In this document: positions 24,101 to 36,908 of the stretch, piece after piece | Position numbering within the stretch: position 1 is the first letter of the stretch | Layout: each line of letters starts with the position of its first letter | Source of the DNA: Punica granatum | Lineage: Eukaryota; Streptophyta; Magnoliopsida; Myrtales; Lythraceae | Direction of reading: 5' to 3' | Assembly (NCBI RefSeq): GCF_007655135.1 | Contig: NC_045131.1 | Location: 13,004,001-13,068,000 of the forward strand | Length of the DNA stretch: 64,000 bases | Notes under the pieces: generated by a model | Told to the model about the DNA's origin: nothing | What the model saw: only the letters and a program-made list of their open reading frames with translations | Database searches by the model: none | Program-made: the position numbers and the translations under genes

Positions 24101-25526
24101 CTACATATAGATTTCGAGAAGCTTGAGTTTGGACATTAATAATAAGATTTAATATACTTTTCGTACAATTTTTAGATAAGATTTAGAATATAAAAACTCT
24201 TCACCTTTTTCGGTGGGAAGAATATTGGAAAAGGTTCCTTTAATCGGGTCTGGAAATATTTGGGAAACCAAATTCCTTTAAGATGGGCTAAGATGGGCCA
24301 AGTGGAGCTGGGAACATTGTCGAAATATATCATTGCTGGGTCAACTTAACAATCTCTTGAGGACTTTGAATTATTGTATGAAAATATATGGTTAGATCAA
24401 TTACGACCGACTTCCTAAAAGAGTTTAGCGTCTAATGATTTCATAAAATGATGGACCTTTTTTGTTTTTTGGTATTTTGCTTGAAATATTTTCCGTTTTC
24501 CTTCTTTAATTTGTTGCTTAATCATCAATTCCTACTAACAATTTCGACAGATATAGACTTATCCAAGAGAGAAATTTCGACAGATATAGGGATTATCAAA
24601 TGAATGGCAATATTCAGAATCAAAATTCTTGATAGCAATCGATTCACCGACTGATCAATTAGTTTATGATTTTCATGTATGAAATACATTTAAGCTTCAA
24701 TATATGTAATATTATGATACATTTTCCAAAAAAGGGGTGTAATACAGTAGCATATACTTTCGTCTAGTAATCAAGATGTTTAAGATTCAATACTAGCTGT
24801 GAGACTATCCGTATCCCTTATAACCATATTAGAATTTTTATTATATTGTATAGGCTCAATACCTCTCTTATAACCGGAAAAAAAAATGCAAACATTCTTC
24901 TAGATTCTTGATTTCTGAGTACTTGGAAAAGGTTGCAGCTGGCTTAAATAGAAAAACAACCTGGATGTCTTACACAAGGTCGTCGGGATCACGATTCTAC
25001 CTAAAATTAGTCGAGGTCGTAGAATAGTAAATTGTAAAATTGTAAGATTCTATCTGTAATTAAAAAAATAATATATATATATATATATATATGTGTGTGT
25101 ATCATAATTTTCTGAGAAAAAAAATCAATCCTTGTATTCAAAAAAGGACCACAAATCAACAAACCAAGGGACTCATCAACAGAATCAACAAACCAGCAGA
25201 ATAGGAAATTGCAGCACAATTTTCAAATCAAAACAGAATCATCACACTCGGATCAGAACAGACTCATCAAAACCTAAGGCTTAGATACAATCAACAGATT
25301 CAGCACAACAATTTGCATCAAACTGATTCACAATAATTTGCAACAATTTGAATCAAACTGATTCAAAGCAACGATTTGAGCTAATAATTTACTGTCTTTG
25401 ATGCACTCGCTAGTACATTGAGAATTCTTAATTATGAACTATCCCAGGACTACGGAACGAAGGACTACCGCGAACCTACACTGAGATATTAACGGCGATT
25501 GTCTACGTATTATGTTGTTTGGCTCA
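21164..25526. other. AT-rich intergenic DNA with minor repeats
   Basis: No convincing gene. A single exon-like segment on the minus strand (22873-about 22813) follows an acceptor TTTTGTAG and reads LLESKIQEAISKKDTITARE, but no partner exons were found. An (AT)n run lies at 23748-23772 and another near 25073-25092. Around 24740-24800 a tRNA-like A/B-box arrangement suggests a SINE relic. Confidence 0.45.
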
Positions 25527-25747
25527 AAGGACTTATCTTAAATTTTTTATTTTTATTTTTTTCCGGGCAACATGTTTTGTCCTTTTCTAAAAAAATTTTA
25601 AAAAAAAACCATCACAGGCCACGGCAGGATAGTTGTCGTGGCCTGTGAGAGCTTTTTTTTTCTTTTTTTCTTTCAAAAAAAAGGCAAAACATGTCAACAC
25701 GCGTAGGGAAAAAAATTAAAAAAAAATTAAAACAAGTCCTATCAATT
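25527..25747. mobile_element. Foldback MITE with a central GC-rich hairpin
   Basis: The left end AGGACTTATCTTAAATTTTT is matched in inverted orientation by the right end (AGGACTTGTTTTAATTTTT on the other strand), and inner parts pair too (ACATGTTTTG on both sides). The centre is a near-perfect hairpin, CACAGGCCACG with CGTGGCCTGTG around 25613-25648. No target duplication could be fixed. Confidence 0.6.
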
Positions 25748-25849
25748 GTACCGCTGAATTCCACCATCTTGAAAAATCTCAACCTCACTTGTTTGGGTAG
25801 CAGACAAAATTAAGCAGAGTTGGGAAGTGTTCACTTTCCAAACACACTT

Positions 25850-26165
25850 CGTGTGTTTGTTTTTTGAAAAAAAATTTTTGAAAATTTTTTAAAAGTCAAC
25901 TCCAATTATTTTCAATTCAATATTACAATCATTACTTTTTTTTATTTTTTAAATTTTTTTAACCATTCAATTCAATTTTTAATATTAAATTCTCTCAACT
26001 ATTCATTACTTTTTCACAATTTAACAATACAATCATTACTTAATCATTATTTTCTCTCAATTATTTATTATTTTTTCACATTTTTTCTCATAATTCAACA
26101 ATACAATCATTACAAATCAATTAAAACCAAAACTCAACTCAACTCAACTCTAAATCCAAACGCAT
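25850..26165. mobile_element. MITE of the GTTTGGTTTT / GAGTTGAGTTG family, copy 1
   Basis: The left end reads TGTGTTTGTTTTTTG and the right end AACTCAACTCAACTC then AAATCCAAACGCATT, an imperfect inverted pair around an AT-rich core with repeated ACAATCATTAC words. Similar elements occur at 36250, 41725, 42094, 51149 and 51795 in this window. Confidence 0.6.
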
Positions 26166-26215
26166 TAATGTGTCTAAGGTAAACTGCAGGGAAATTGACG
26201 AAAGACCTAAACATA

Positions 26216-26345
26216 TGAGCGGGCTTGGCGACCGAGTATTATGTTGAGGGCCTCATCGAGGCATTAGTACATCTTTTGAGGTTTCCATTGCGCCTTTTCA
26301 AATAGAGACATGACAAATATTTTAACATGATACCACGGTATTGTA
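26216..26345 (-). pseudogene. Decayed flank homologous to the upstream region of the CXE pseudogene
   Basis: This stretch aligns by eye with 28535-28690, the 5' flank of the CXE pseudogene. Shared blocks include the context around GGCTTGGC / GGACTTGGC, GCCTCAT, and TTGCGCCTTTTCAAA / TGGCGCCTCTTCAAA followed by GAGAC. No CXE coding sequence survives beside it. It may mark a third, lost gene copy or a local duplication of the flank alone. Confidence 0.4.
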
Positions 26346-27764
26346 ATGTGACAGAATTTATCGATAATATATAAAACAAAATTTAAGTTCGTAATATCTA
26401 AAACTTATTTGTTCCTTTGTTCTCAATTATATTATTTCCTAATTATGTACATGTAATAATGTATAGTTCCAACACGACAAAATTAACATTTATTGTGTTT
26501 AAAATTTTAAATTGTACTCAATTATAAAATTAGCAACCAAATCTTCTCAAATAATATTTCATTTAATAAAATAGAAAATATCATAAATCTTTTAGATAAT
26601 ACGGTGATCACCATTGAATGCAATATGAATATTCTAAATGGAACTTCATAGGATTTTAGAATTTTTAAAAATTTTCGAAATTTTTTAATAAAAATATTTT
26701 TCTAAAAGATATCTCATCATAAAATACTATTTCTTGATTTTTTTTTTATTTTTTATAATGTATATGTTATTTAATAATCTTGAAATTTTACAATAAAAAA
26801 ATATTTCAGCACATAAATATTAACATCAAAATAAGTATATATTACTATATATTCGTTCATAATATAGATATATTAATATATGGTTATGTGGGCAATTTTA
26901 GTATATATAATAAGAAAAAGTATACATAAATTATATTGTTTTATAGATATCTATTTTTTAAAAAATAGATTAGATAATATTTTATAGACATATATCGAAT
27001 TTTCTAGATTTTTTGAATTTTTATTTTTGAAATTATTTTTAATAAAAAAATATTTTTAAAAAATATCTCATCATAAAATCTAATTTCTTGATTTTTTTAA
27101 TTTTTATAATCTATATAACATAATGTATTTGAAATAAATGAGAAGATTTTATTATATGTATAGATATTATTTAATACATTTTATTTATATTTTGTATGAT
27201 AGTTATAAATATAAATTATCACACACATAAATAGGAGCATATTCAACTCTCAAAGAATAAATCTATGACTAGATGCAAACTCTCGAAACTGTCTCTCTAG
27301 AGATGCAAGTGAGTTGATTAAATTTATATTTTGATTTTTCTCTCATTTTTATTGAAAATTTTCATTCTTTTATTTTTCTCTAATTTTTTGCTTATTGGTG
27401 ATTCGAGTTTCGTCTCTCGAAAGGCATTGTTACCCCTATACATAAGCTCTCGGAAAGTAAGTTATTCTATCATTAAACGTGAAGATTATTTATTTATTTT
27501 ATTTTATATTTTTTCATTTTTACTCTCTAAGCAATTTTTCTTTTAAATTTTTAATTATATTTTTTTCAAATTGGTGCAACTTTTCCGTACAACGCACAGG
27601 CTTCACGTCTAATACATATATATACTATCTACAAAAAAGTTGGAGACATATAACGATTAAACCTCTTGGTTTTACCACCCAATATATATATATATATAAA
27701 CATTTTTTTAATTTACAATCGAGGATAAGTGTTACTGCACTACTCTACTTCCCCGAATGTTTTA
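26346..27764. other. Very AT-rich intergenic DNA
   Basis: No gene seen. Two related stretches, near 26655-26760 and 27000-27110, share ATTTTTAATAAAAA-type blocks and ATCTCATCATAAAAT, indicating an old local duplication. Open frames here are low-complexity F/L/I-rich translations of AT-rich DNA. Confidence 0.5.
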
Positions 27765-28478
27765 TCATTTGCACATGAGAAAGGAGGCCAAGCGTTTGAT
27801 CATAATCTTAGCATTGTCAGTCTCAGGATAAAGCACATGGAAGGCATGGTCCTCTCCTTCCACTTCGAACACCTCCAGCTCCCCTCCCCATCCACTCTTC
27901 TTCACCAACTCCCCATACCAAACCCCTCTATCCCGCAGCGGGTCCTTCTCCGCCACGCACACGAGCACCCGCTCGCACCCTAGCCCCTTCAGGCTCGGTG
28001 TATAAAGATCCCTCGCCACAATCGTTATTGATTTTTCAAATGGGACGCGACCCATCTGAGGGCATCCCAACAGTCATCGTACGCTGCAGGGAGAGAGTGT
28101 TCTGGAGCAAGCCGGTACTCAACGGATACAGTAACAACCTCGGCTTCAGAGACCGAGCTATTGAGGTAACAGTGATCGAGGAAGGAAGGCTGACTCGATG
28201 CAGAAGGTTCCACCATAAAAGTAGACAAGGATCGGAAGCTTCTTCCCCAGAGAGGACATCCCAGCGAGGGCTTTCGGGAGGTAAAGTTGGGCCGAGATGT
28301 TAGGATCTCAGGAGATAACTATGCCTTTCGATAGGACTGAAGTCTTGGGGTCACCCTCAAGAGAAGGTGAGACGAAAGGGGAGCCCATGAGACGTTCAAT
28401 GGTGCCGTTGGTGTAGACCCTGACCTGGCATTCAAGCTCACGGGCGACCTGTTTGGTAACACTAACTTCGGCAGCCAT
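27765..28478 (-). pseudogene. Carboxylesterase (CXE) pseudogene
   Basis: Three blocks of one CXE gene lie in order on the minus strand but in different frames. The N terminus (from 28478) contains VYTNGTIERLMGSPFVSPSL. The middle holds the oxyanion-hole region and VSVEYRLAPEHSLPAAYDDCW. The C terminus (to 27765) holds VAEKDPLRDRG and EGEDHAFHVLYPET. It is dead by several criteria: the frame shifts between blocks, HGGGF has become YGGTF, and the sequence jumps from WVASHLKNQ to the last third. That deletes the whole segment with the GDSAG nucleophile elbow. The acid and His of the triad persist. It resembles the intact CXE at 12063-13182 but is not a simple copy of it, so the two are older paralogues. 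Confidence 0.9.
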
Positions 28479-28699
28479 AGCCTCAGAAATCTGAAGAGAC
28501 TTTCGGGGAGAACAGAGGAATGCAATGTAAATGACAAGGAACGGACTTGGCAATGGAGTATAATGGTAAGAGCCTCATTAGGATATTCGTTCCTCTCCTG
28601 GCTTTGCATGGCGCCTCTTCAAAATGAGACGACCATCTCTTCTTTTCGGGAGGACATGACTAATTTTATTAGGTGATGCCATACTAGGCACGACAAAAT

Positions 28700-29224
28700 T
28701 GTCAATATAAAATAACTCATGTCTTTAGTGCAACCTTATCGGCATTTTGTGAAGGCACACTTCCGAGGGATTTGAGTTTAAGCAAAGGAGACCGATAAAC
28801 TTTGAGGGACCATTTCAATATGCAAACCGTGGAAGCTTTTGATTTAAATGACAATTCAAGGAATACTCTAATCATTCCAATATTATACGTACGCTAAACC
28901 TCCTATGAAGTACCAAATAAATCAAAAAATTCCCGGCACCGTATGTTCTTGTTAAAGTCCCAGCAACATCATACACTAGAACTACAGGAACATCACATCA
29001 ACTTTCAGGCAGACATCGGCATCAAGAAAAGAATAGGGAGACTTGCTACAATTGGACACAGTTAGGTTCGTTTAATGAGTTGGGAGATCGCTACATCAGC
29101 CCAACAGCTCGAACCACAACCACATCCGAGCTCCGCCACGACAGACAAACCACTTCCTATACAACCTTAAATGGTTAGAGAGAGAGAGAGAGAGAGAGAA
29201 GGTGGGGATGCAAGACAATCGACG
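28700..29224. other. Spacer between CXE pseudogene and ARIA/ABAP1-like gene
   Basis: No gene seen. The interval includes the presumed 3' UTR of the downstream minus-strand gene and a (GA)n run at about 29176-29199. Confidence 0.55.
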
Positions 29225-32200
29225 CTAGAGCCGCACCCCTCGCTGATTAGGCTTTGTTAATTCTCTAGTAAAGTAAATGCGAATCTCGGGTATTATTCTC
29301 TGGATCATGTGGGAGTTCCTGAAAAATATGCATAGGACATGAATATTAGCAAAGATGGTTGAGAAGGTGAAAAAAAAATAAAATGAAATGAAAATAAAGA
29401 GCAAGAAGTTATAACAACGACCACCAATGAAAAACTAACCCCCCCCCCCATCCATGTTCATGTGGTGCTAACATGAGAAGTTGCAACATCGGTAGGAAAA
29501 ACAGAAATGGAAATAAGATAAGGAGACGCATTATTGATAAAAAGAAAAGGGAACGAATGTCCAATTTTAAACTCAAGGACTTACTAACAGTAAAGGGTGT
29601 GCCTTGTCTCCACAATGTTAAAAGACTTTAAATACGAGAAGCAAAAAACAAGAAACTAAGTAGATAAACTTACCCGGGCCTAAATTTATCAAAATGCTCC
29701 AAGATGAACAGGATGCATGAATGCCTCAATGAAATGGCATTGAAGGCTTCAGAAAGCTCGTACATGCTTATGACATTGTCCAATGATATATCCTGCAGTC
29801 AGGGGTAGAATGATTCACACTTGCATTCAGGACCAACCATCAACATATGCAATCCGAGTCAACCTTTCTGGTGCAACTCACCTGTGCAATGGCATACTCA
29901 CATAGCCGCTTAAGTCCCTCCAAGAGATACTGATCTGCAGCTCTTAGTAGATCTTGCGCAATATTTAATGTCACAGTCACAGACCCGGTGTATATGAATC
30001 TACACCATCGAAGAAGACAGTTATATGAACATGAAAGAATATGGACCTCTGCTTTATCTAGAGATAGCAACATCAACGAACCTCATCATCAACTCAAAGA
30101 CCTCCCATCTGATATTGGGAATCTCTATGTCCCTTGCGTCCTTCTCCTGTAACCACACAAGGAGCATTCAGAAAATCCATCCATTTAGTCCAGAATCACC
30201 AAAACCCTCTCCATTCCAAGAATGATAGTTTGGTGAAAACAGAAAAAATTAAGTTTAGAATGGGCAAAAACAATTTTACTATGCACGTCCTTGTCCAAAA
30301 TCAACATTAGCTCCCTAGCAAAATTGCCGTGATATCAAAAAGTAAGCAAACTCCCTCCCCAACTAAGAAAAGAGAACATTATTTTCTCCTGGGAGATTCC
30401 TCAGTTATTCCTTCGCCATTAGACCTCTCACGTTACGATTTTTCTTTTCCCCCTACTTAAAAGAAGATAAGGACAAATAGGAGAGAGCAATTGAAACTCA
30501 CCCGATAGCCACCATCAAACATCGCACGGAATGCATCTGAAGAAGCAAGCAAGCAAATTCTATGAGCATAGAATCGTCTACCTGCAATGAATCAAAGGCA
30601 AAGAATCTGTAATGTCCGATAAACACTAAATGAATTATCAATCAATACACGAGTTCGCCAACCATCCTAATTTTAAATAGACAAGCAAAAACAGATAATA
30701 GCAAACCTTCAACCAGAAAGGTCACATCAGACAAAGTAGAATTGTTCACATACTGCTCCCCCAAATAGACCTGAGATGGATAGAGTGCAGTCATGAGGAG
30801 AGGATGGTACAATCTGAGAAAACACAGAAATCATCCTCGAAATCCACTTTAAATGAGAAACAAAAGAAAGAAAATGTGATAGTATTATCAATTACGTTGA
30901 CTCATATGACAATCTACCAGATACTTGTGTTAATAGTGAAAACTGAAGAAAGAGCCAGCAATTCATTTGCACTCAGAAAGGTATCACAGCAGTCTAAAAG
31001 TTTGAAAAATCTATTTGAACTTGGAATGTGAAAACATCACTGAAGCCTGAAGGTACCAAAATAAAATGCTTCCAATGAGTTAGTTTCACATGTTGAAAAC
31101 GCTCAATGCTTGTCTACCTTATTAGCTACCAAATCATTAAAGATAAAGAAAATTTGCAATATCATATTATTCTACCAGAGCTTTCCAGAGTTCAGGACAA
31201 GAAGCCGCAGCACAGGCATGGCATGATCTACAGATAGTTTAAAATTTTAATCACAGAAAATCCTTATCATTTCAGCCCATATATAAACTTCAGTAGATAA
31301 TGCCTGATGCAGCAGCCTGATATTTCAGCTACCGATATATCTCTATTTTAAGAGATTCATCTTGTTATTACCAGCTACACTTTGTAAGTGACTGGTAAAA
31401 ACAGAGAGAGAAAGCAGACCTGTGGCGTTGGAGAAGGGGGAGCTGCATCAACCGGAGAAAGTGTCATTGCTTTGTTAGCCAACTTGTACAGGGCCACAGC
31501 ACCATCAAGTTGCTGTCTGAGCCCTGATGAACCAAGTAGGCCAAGAAGCAACTCTAATCCTGCAAGAAGATACTGTGTGGTCAGCTACTTTACAAAGTGT
31601 ATATAAGAGTAAAAGAAAAGGTGAACAAATTGAAAAGGCCCAAATGAGAAATCACTGAAAAATGACATGCCGTTATTATCAACAAAAATGGTTTGCTGGT
31701 CATCTGGGGAGCAGAGATGAGCAAGAGCCAAAGCAACTCGTCTCTGAACAGTCTTCTCCGCTACGCGCATCAAGTACAATAAATGATTCAAAACCTAGAT
31801 TAATGGAGATAAAAGACGTTAAGGCCTTATATAATGAACTGGAAAGCTAACTTTTGTAGAATAAATATAAGCATAGTCTTAACTGATGTGCTGCAACAGG
31901 TCCAATCCAATTCTCCAAATGAAAACGAAGGAGTAAATACTATAGCCATTACCAATTTGGCAGCAAAGTGAGACCAGAAAATATATACTCACTCGTCCAT
32001 AAATCTTTTCTTCTAGCCTTTTCAACGTCTTGGCCACACAATCTTTTGTTGCCTGCAGGAACAATATCAGGTTCATATTTATGTTAAAATTCCAAGATAA
32101 ATGAACCAGCAGATTTAAGATTCTCACATAAGTAGTTGATAATATATATCTATATATATATATTACATGAAATACTCAATCAATAAAGCATTACAAAAGG

Positions 32201-35200
32201 AAAGAATGACAAACAGAAACTTGGTAAATACACGTTACCAAAACAATTTGAGTTACATACCTGGACAATGAATTCTCCATCCTGCAACTTTTGAACACCT
32301 CCTACCCTAATAAAGTCGGATACATTATCCTAAAGAATGAAAAAAGACAAGGTTAAAATTAGATTTGTTGTATGCAGTAAGATAACAGAATAGAAGATAG
32401 ATTATCCTAAAGAACAGGAGAAATTAAGGTCATGATAAAATTTGCTACATGCTATGAGATTACAATATTTGTGATATAGGGTAAAACATTAAGACTTCTC
32501 CTTAGTCAGCACAGATTCATTTGCATATAGTACCTCATTATCTGCAAGTCCATAAAGTGCAAATGCTGCATTATGCTGCAGAGAACCATTTTTCGAGTCA
32601 AGAAGCTTCAGCAGGGGCACCAAACCTCCATTAAAAGCTATACCAGCTTGGTTGTGTGAGTCCTGAAGAAAATTTGTGTTAGTTAAGTTATAAGTGTACA
32701 AATTATCAATAGAGTATACTGAAATTCAAAGGATTAGATTGGCTGTTCTATGGTTGCAATTTGGATATGCTTTAATTGAGTCATAACCATCCAAGTTCCT
32801 CAACACGTCAAAAAGAAAACAAGACCACAAAAAATGCTTCCCGGCAAATTGCTTTATCGAAAAAAAAAATCAAGAAAAAGACAAATGACCTGGGCCAATC
32901 TCCCCAGTGCAAAAGCTGACATCTCCCTAAGCTGCACGTCAGGGGATTGAAGCATTTCAATTAGAGGTCGCACAGCACCCCTCTGGACAATATGGACCTG
33001 CATTTCAATTAAAGAATGAATATCAAACACATCATCCTGAACTTATAAACTGCGGCTCCTCATTATACTAAAGAACAGGAGGAAAAAGATTAAAAAAAAA
33101 TACCGTGCCAAATATGACAGTTAACAAAAGGCAAACATTACATAAAAACAATCCTCTTGGAAATTACATTAAAGATATCAATTAAGTAAAACCAAGAAAG
33201 CATACGTATGCCAGAACAAAGAACTAGATTTTATAAGCAACCTTGCAATCTGAATCTGCAGCGGCAAATTGTCCCAGTAGCAACGCTGCCTCCCTTTGAC
33301 TCTCAGGACAGCATGAGCTGTTATCCAACAGAAACAAAAACTATCTGTTTCAATTCAATAGCTTGTATTGTAGTGACAGCACTGTAAAAAATGGGAAGAA
33401 AGAGGAAAAAGAAGATATGCAAAGAATGCAATTCATGTAACTGAAGACAAAATACCACCTCAGTAAACCAATCACCGGTTGCAAAGCCCCTGCTGCAAGA
33501 ACTTCCTTCTTAATATTTGGAGATGAGTGAACCAGATTACCAATAACACCAACCTGCAAGTCAATACAGCGAAACAGCAATGCACAGAATAGATATACAA
33601 TCAGGCATTATGCAGTTATAATAATATAAATATATATGACATGAATTTCTCAATCAACACAATCTTACCGCCTCATAGTGAATTGCAGCATCCTCAGAAC
33701 GAAGCATCAAAATAAGGGTAGGTAGAGCATTGCATTCCACAATCTAAAAAACCGGCTTATTAGGAAATAATAATATTACTGGAAAATGATGGCCAAAGCA
33801 ACTTAAGGAATTTGAGTCACCTGATTTTTGTTCTCATCATTCTTAAAGGCCAGTGTTCGCAAAGCCCCAGCAGCTGCTCTTTGCACCTTAGTATCAGGAA
33901 AGTCTAGCAACTCAACTAGAGGTGGAATCCCACCTTCCATCCTGTAAGTCCAATCTTATTAGAAAGGACAAAAGTAGACCTAAAACATCAAAAAATGGTG
34001 ACACAACGCTTGTTCTTAAATTCAATGATACTTCACAACTCATACCTGACACGGACTTTGATGTTGCTATTTTCATGAGCAAGGTTTGTGATAGCATCAG
34101 CAGCTCTCCGTATGACACTATTCACAGATCTTGTGTTAGATCCATCTCTGTGCCGCTTTAACAGGTTAACCAGATGAGGTAAGGCACCACAATCAACTAT
34201 GAGTTGTTGATACTCTGGCTGTTGACAAATAATAAAGACAAAAGAAGAAGAAAGGTCAGATAAGTTTTTTAGCACATCCATCTTCAGAAATTGGAAATAT
34301 AAAAATAAAATACTCATAACTCAAGGCATAGAATCTGCAAATGTCATGCAAAGGTATGTGTCATGAAGAAAGAGATGATAAAACAAACATACTAAGTTGT
34401 CACCACCTCATGATAACTCACCATTGAGAGACAACTGGACATAATTTGGTTCGGGAATCACAAGTAAAAACACAGGCCAGATTCATGTATTATAAGTAGC
34501 TCAAGGATTCATCCATTCATATGAAAATGTAGCATATATATATATATAAAAGCAAATTCATTTATGCAACCTGCCAAAGGCTATATATCACATATTCAAA
34601 TTCAAGATCATACAAACTGATATGTTGTTATCATTCTCATTTCAAGCTCTCGTAAAATTGGATAAAAGGCAAAGAGCTCAAGGGCTTGAATGTAGAAATG
34701 ATGTAAGCACTGGAATGAGACACCATTACCAAGTGCTGGTAAGGGATTTCTTCCTTGCAGAGATATTACCTTGTAACTATAGGGGTGGATGTCAGAAGGT
34801 TAAATTACTGAGGCATCAGATCGTGTTGTCTTCTGGTAGCATTCAATCAGGGCTGAATTTTGGATGTTGTGGACATTTTGTAAGGGATGGTATTAAAAAG
34901 GGTCACTTATGTTTAAGTTTGTCCATTTAGTGTATCAAATATCAGGTGAAGTTTGGGCAGAATTCACTTGTTAAAATGCTTTGTAGATAAATTATTTATA
35001 TATGGACCGCTTGCATTACCAAAGTTATAGTTTACGGACAGCCTGAAAATCTTAGTCACACAACTTACTCGCATACATGTCCTCAGAAAACGACTAGACT
35101 GAACCAAATTAGTGAGTGATGGAGTACCCAAAAAAATTATACATGCTCATGGCTATATCCTATGGACTAATATACACTGCTGCTGCGATATTCAACCGCC

Positions 35201-35813
35201 TTTTACAATAACTGATTAGAATTAACAGCAGCACAGCAGTTTATGCATGAAGAAGACGATGAAGAAAAGATTGCAAATTAAACTCAATTAAGTCACCTTA
35301 ACAGCGAGAAGGCCTAAAGCAAAAGCACTGCCCTTCTCTACTTCGTGCTGAAACGGCTTTGTAGTCCGATCAGACTCACTGAATGGTGGCGCCTGCAGAT
35401 GCTTCACCAGAGCTGGAACTGCACCGCCTTCCACTATCAAGTTCACCACTTCATCTGAAAATTTTTAGTTTCCACAGAGGAAAAAGAAAATTCAAAGAAT
35501 CAGAGCGGAGCAGCAAAATCGGCCACGACAGTTGAAGCCAAACCGAGATCAAGCGTCGGCAGAGGTTACCGTTCTTGGCGAGTTCGGAGAGGACATGGGT
35601 GGCGCGCTTGGCGGCGGCGCGATCGGCTTCGGACCACGAGAAGGCGGCGTTGAGCACGGTGACCTGCGCCCTCACCTCAGAGAGGACGGAGGGGACTGAG
35701 ATCTCTTTGTCCTCCTCCGCGCCGTCGTACTCCTCATCCTCTTCCTCCTCCAGTTTGCGCTTCTGGCCCTTCTTCTCCGGTGGATCGTGAAGATCTTGCC
35801 GGTGAGACTCCAT
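29225..35813 (-). CDS. ARM-repeat/BTB-POZ protein, ARIA/ABAP1-like
   Basis: Nineteen exons rebuild a 703-residue protein (2112 coding bases): 35813-35570, 35454-35297, 34218-34046, 33941-33821, 33743-33669, 33553-33459, 33317-33242, 32997-32890, 32662-32534, 32329-32261, 32052-31993, 31794-31671, 31559-31420, 30770-30707, 30581-30502, 30146-30082, 29999-29882, 29792-29674, 29318-29225. The N terminus has a basic KKGQKRK patch (14-20) and an acidic stretch. Armadillo repeats follow to about residue 480. A BTB/POZ domain starts near 525 (SDVTFLVEG, FIYTGSV) with a BACK-like tail. Arabidopsis ARIA binds the ABA-responsive factor ABF2, and its relative ABAP1 acts in DNA-replication licensing; both are nuclear, and BTB proteins of this kind can act as CUL3 adaptors. 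The two cannot be separated here. Intron 12 needs a GC donor. The start is the Met preceding ESHRQ; an upstream in-frame Met would add an implausible leader. Confidence 0.93.
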
Positions 35814-35942
35814 TAACAGCGGGAAGGGTAAAGAGAGAGAGGAGGGAGGAAGAGAGAGAGAGGATAGGGTAGGAAGAGATGGAGAGGAGTAATTGGGGAG
35901 TTTGAAGTGAGAGGAAGAAGGGTAGTTTCGGTATTTTCCCAA

Positions 35943-36249
35943 AAAATTAGCGCTAAAATTCCCGGGTATGGGCGGGATTTTCTTTTCTTCAGGTGATTTA
36001 CCTTTTTTTTTTTTGTAAATTTGTATATTTATGCAAAAAACAAAAGTGCATTTATCTCCTCAATGTACACTTGCATTTTCTCATTCATCCTAAATTCTTC
36101 TTTTTCTCGATTTTTTCTTCCTTTACTCCTATCACTTAATTTTTATCAAATAAGTTGATGTGGCTTTTTAAATAAAGAAATAATTTTTAAAAATTAAAAG
36201 TATAAACACCTATATCATCGGACCATATATAAAAATAGAAGCAAAGTTT
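35943..36249. other. Upstream flank of the ARIA/ABAP1-like gene
   Basis: Presumed promoter side of the minus-strand gene. No TATA box at a clear position was recognised; the leader just inside (35820-35880) is CT-rich in gene orientation. Confidence 0.4.
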
Positions 36250-36480
36250 AGCTTGCATTTGGTTTTTGAGTTAGATCATAATCCAACTTAATTTGATTTT
36301 ATGTAATGATTGCAAGTGTTAACAAATATATATAAATGTGAAAGTAAATAAGAAATTTATTATTAAAAAATTGATTATAAAAATTATTAGAAAAAAGTAA
36401 TGATTACAATGTTAAATTTGAGAAAAAAATATAATTGAATTTGGTAAAATAAAATTTTATACTTGAAAACCAAATAAAGT
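36250..36480. mobile_element. MITE of the GTTTGGTTTT family, copy 2
   Basis: The left end GCATTTGGTTTTTGAG is matched by the inverted right end CTTGAAAACCAAATAAAG. The core is AT-rich and non-coding. The target duplication is unclear. Confidence 0.45.
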
Positions 36481-36908
36481 ATTAGGAATTATGCAAAGTA
36501 GTAAAGAGCAAATCTATAGATAGGTGTACTTATCAAAAAAAAAATTCTATAGTTGTGTCACCATGAATAAGAATGTGATAAATGAGTAATGATATGTTGC
36601 ACCTCGCTTATGGAAATCGAACAGACACCAACTTATACCTTGTTAGGATTGCGGGTTATGACGGATTATTGATAGTTCTTATGCAATAATAACCATACAT
36701 AATCCACCTCTCCATAACCCTTCATGATCTGCAATCCGAACAAGTTGTTTATAAAAAGAGTAAAACTCACAAACACATACACATATATACATAATTGAAC
36801 GGACTTTAGGTAGTGACCTTTGAACTTTTAAAGGATTAATTTCGTTTGAAGAACAACCAACTTTCATTAATTACCCAAAAACCTTCCAAAAATTGATCCC
36901 AATCAAAA

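Noticed and set aside
34622..34930. 102-residue plus-strand open frame
   Set aside because: It sits in intron 2 of the ARIA/ABAP1-like gene, with no recognisable content.
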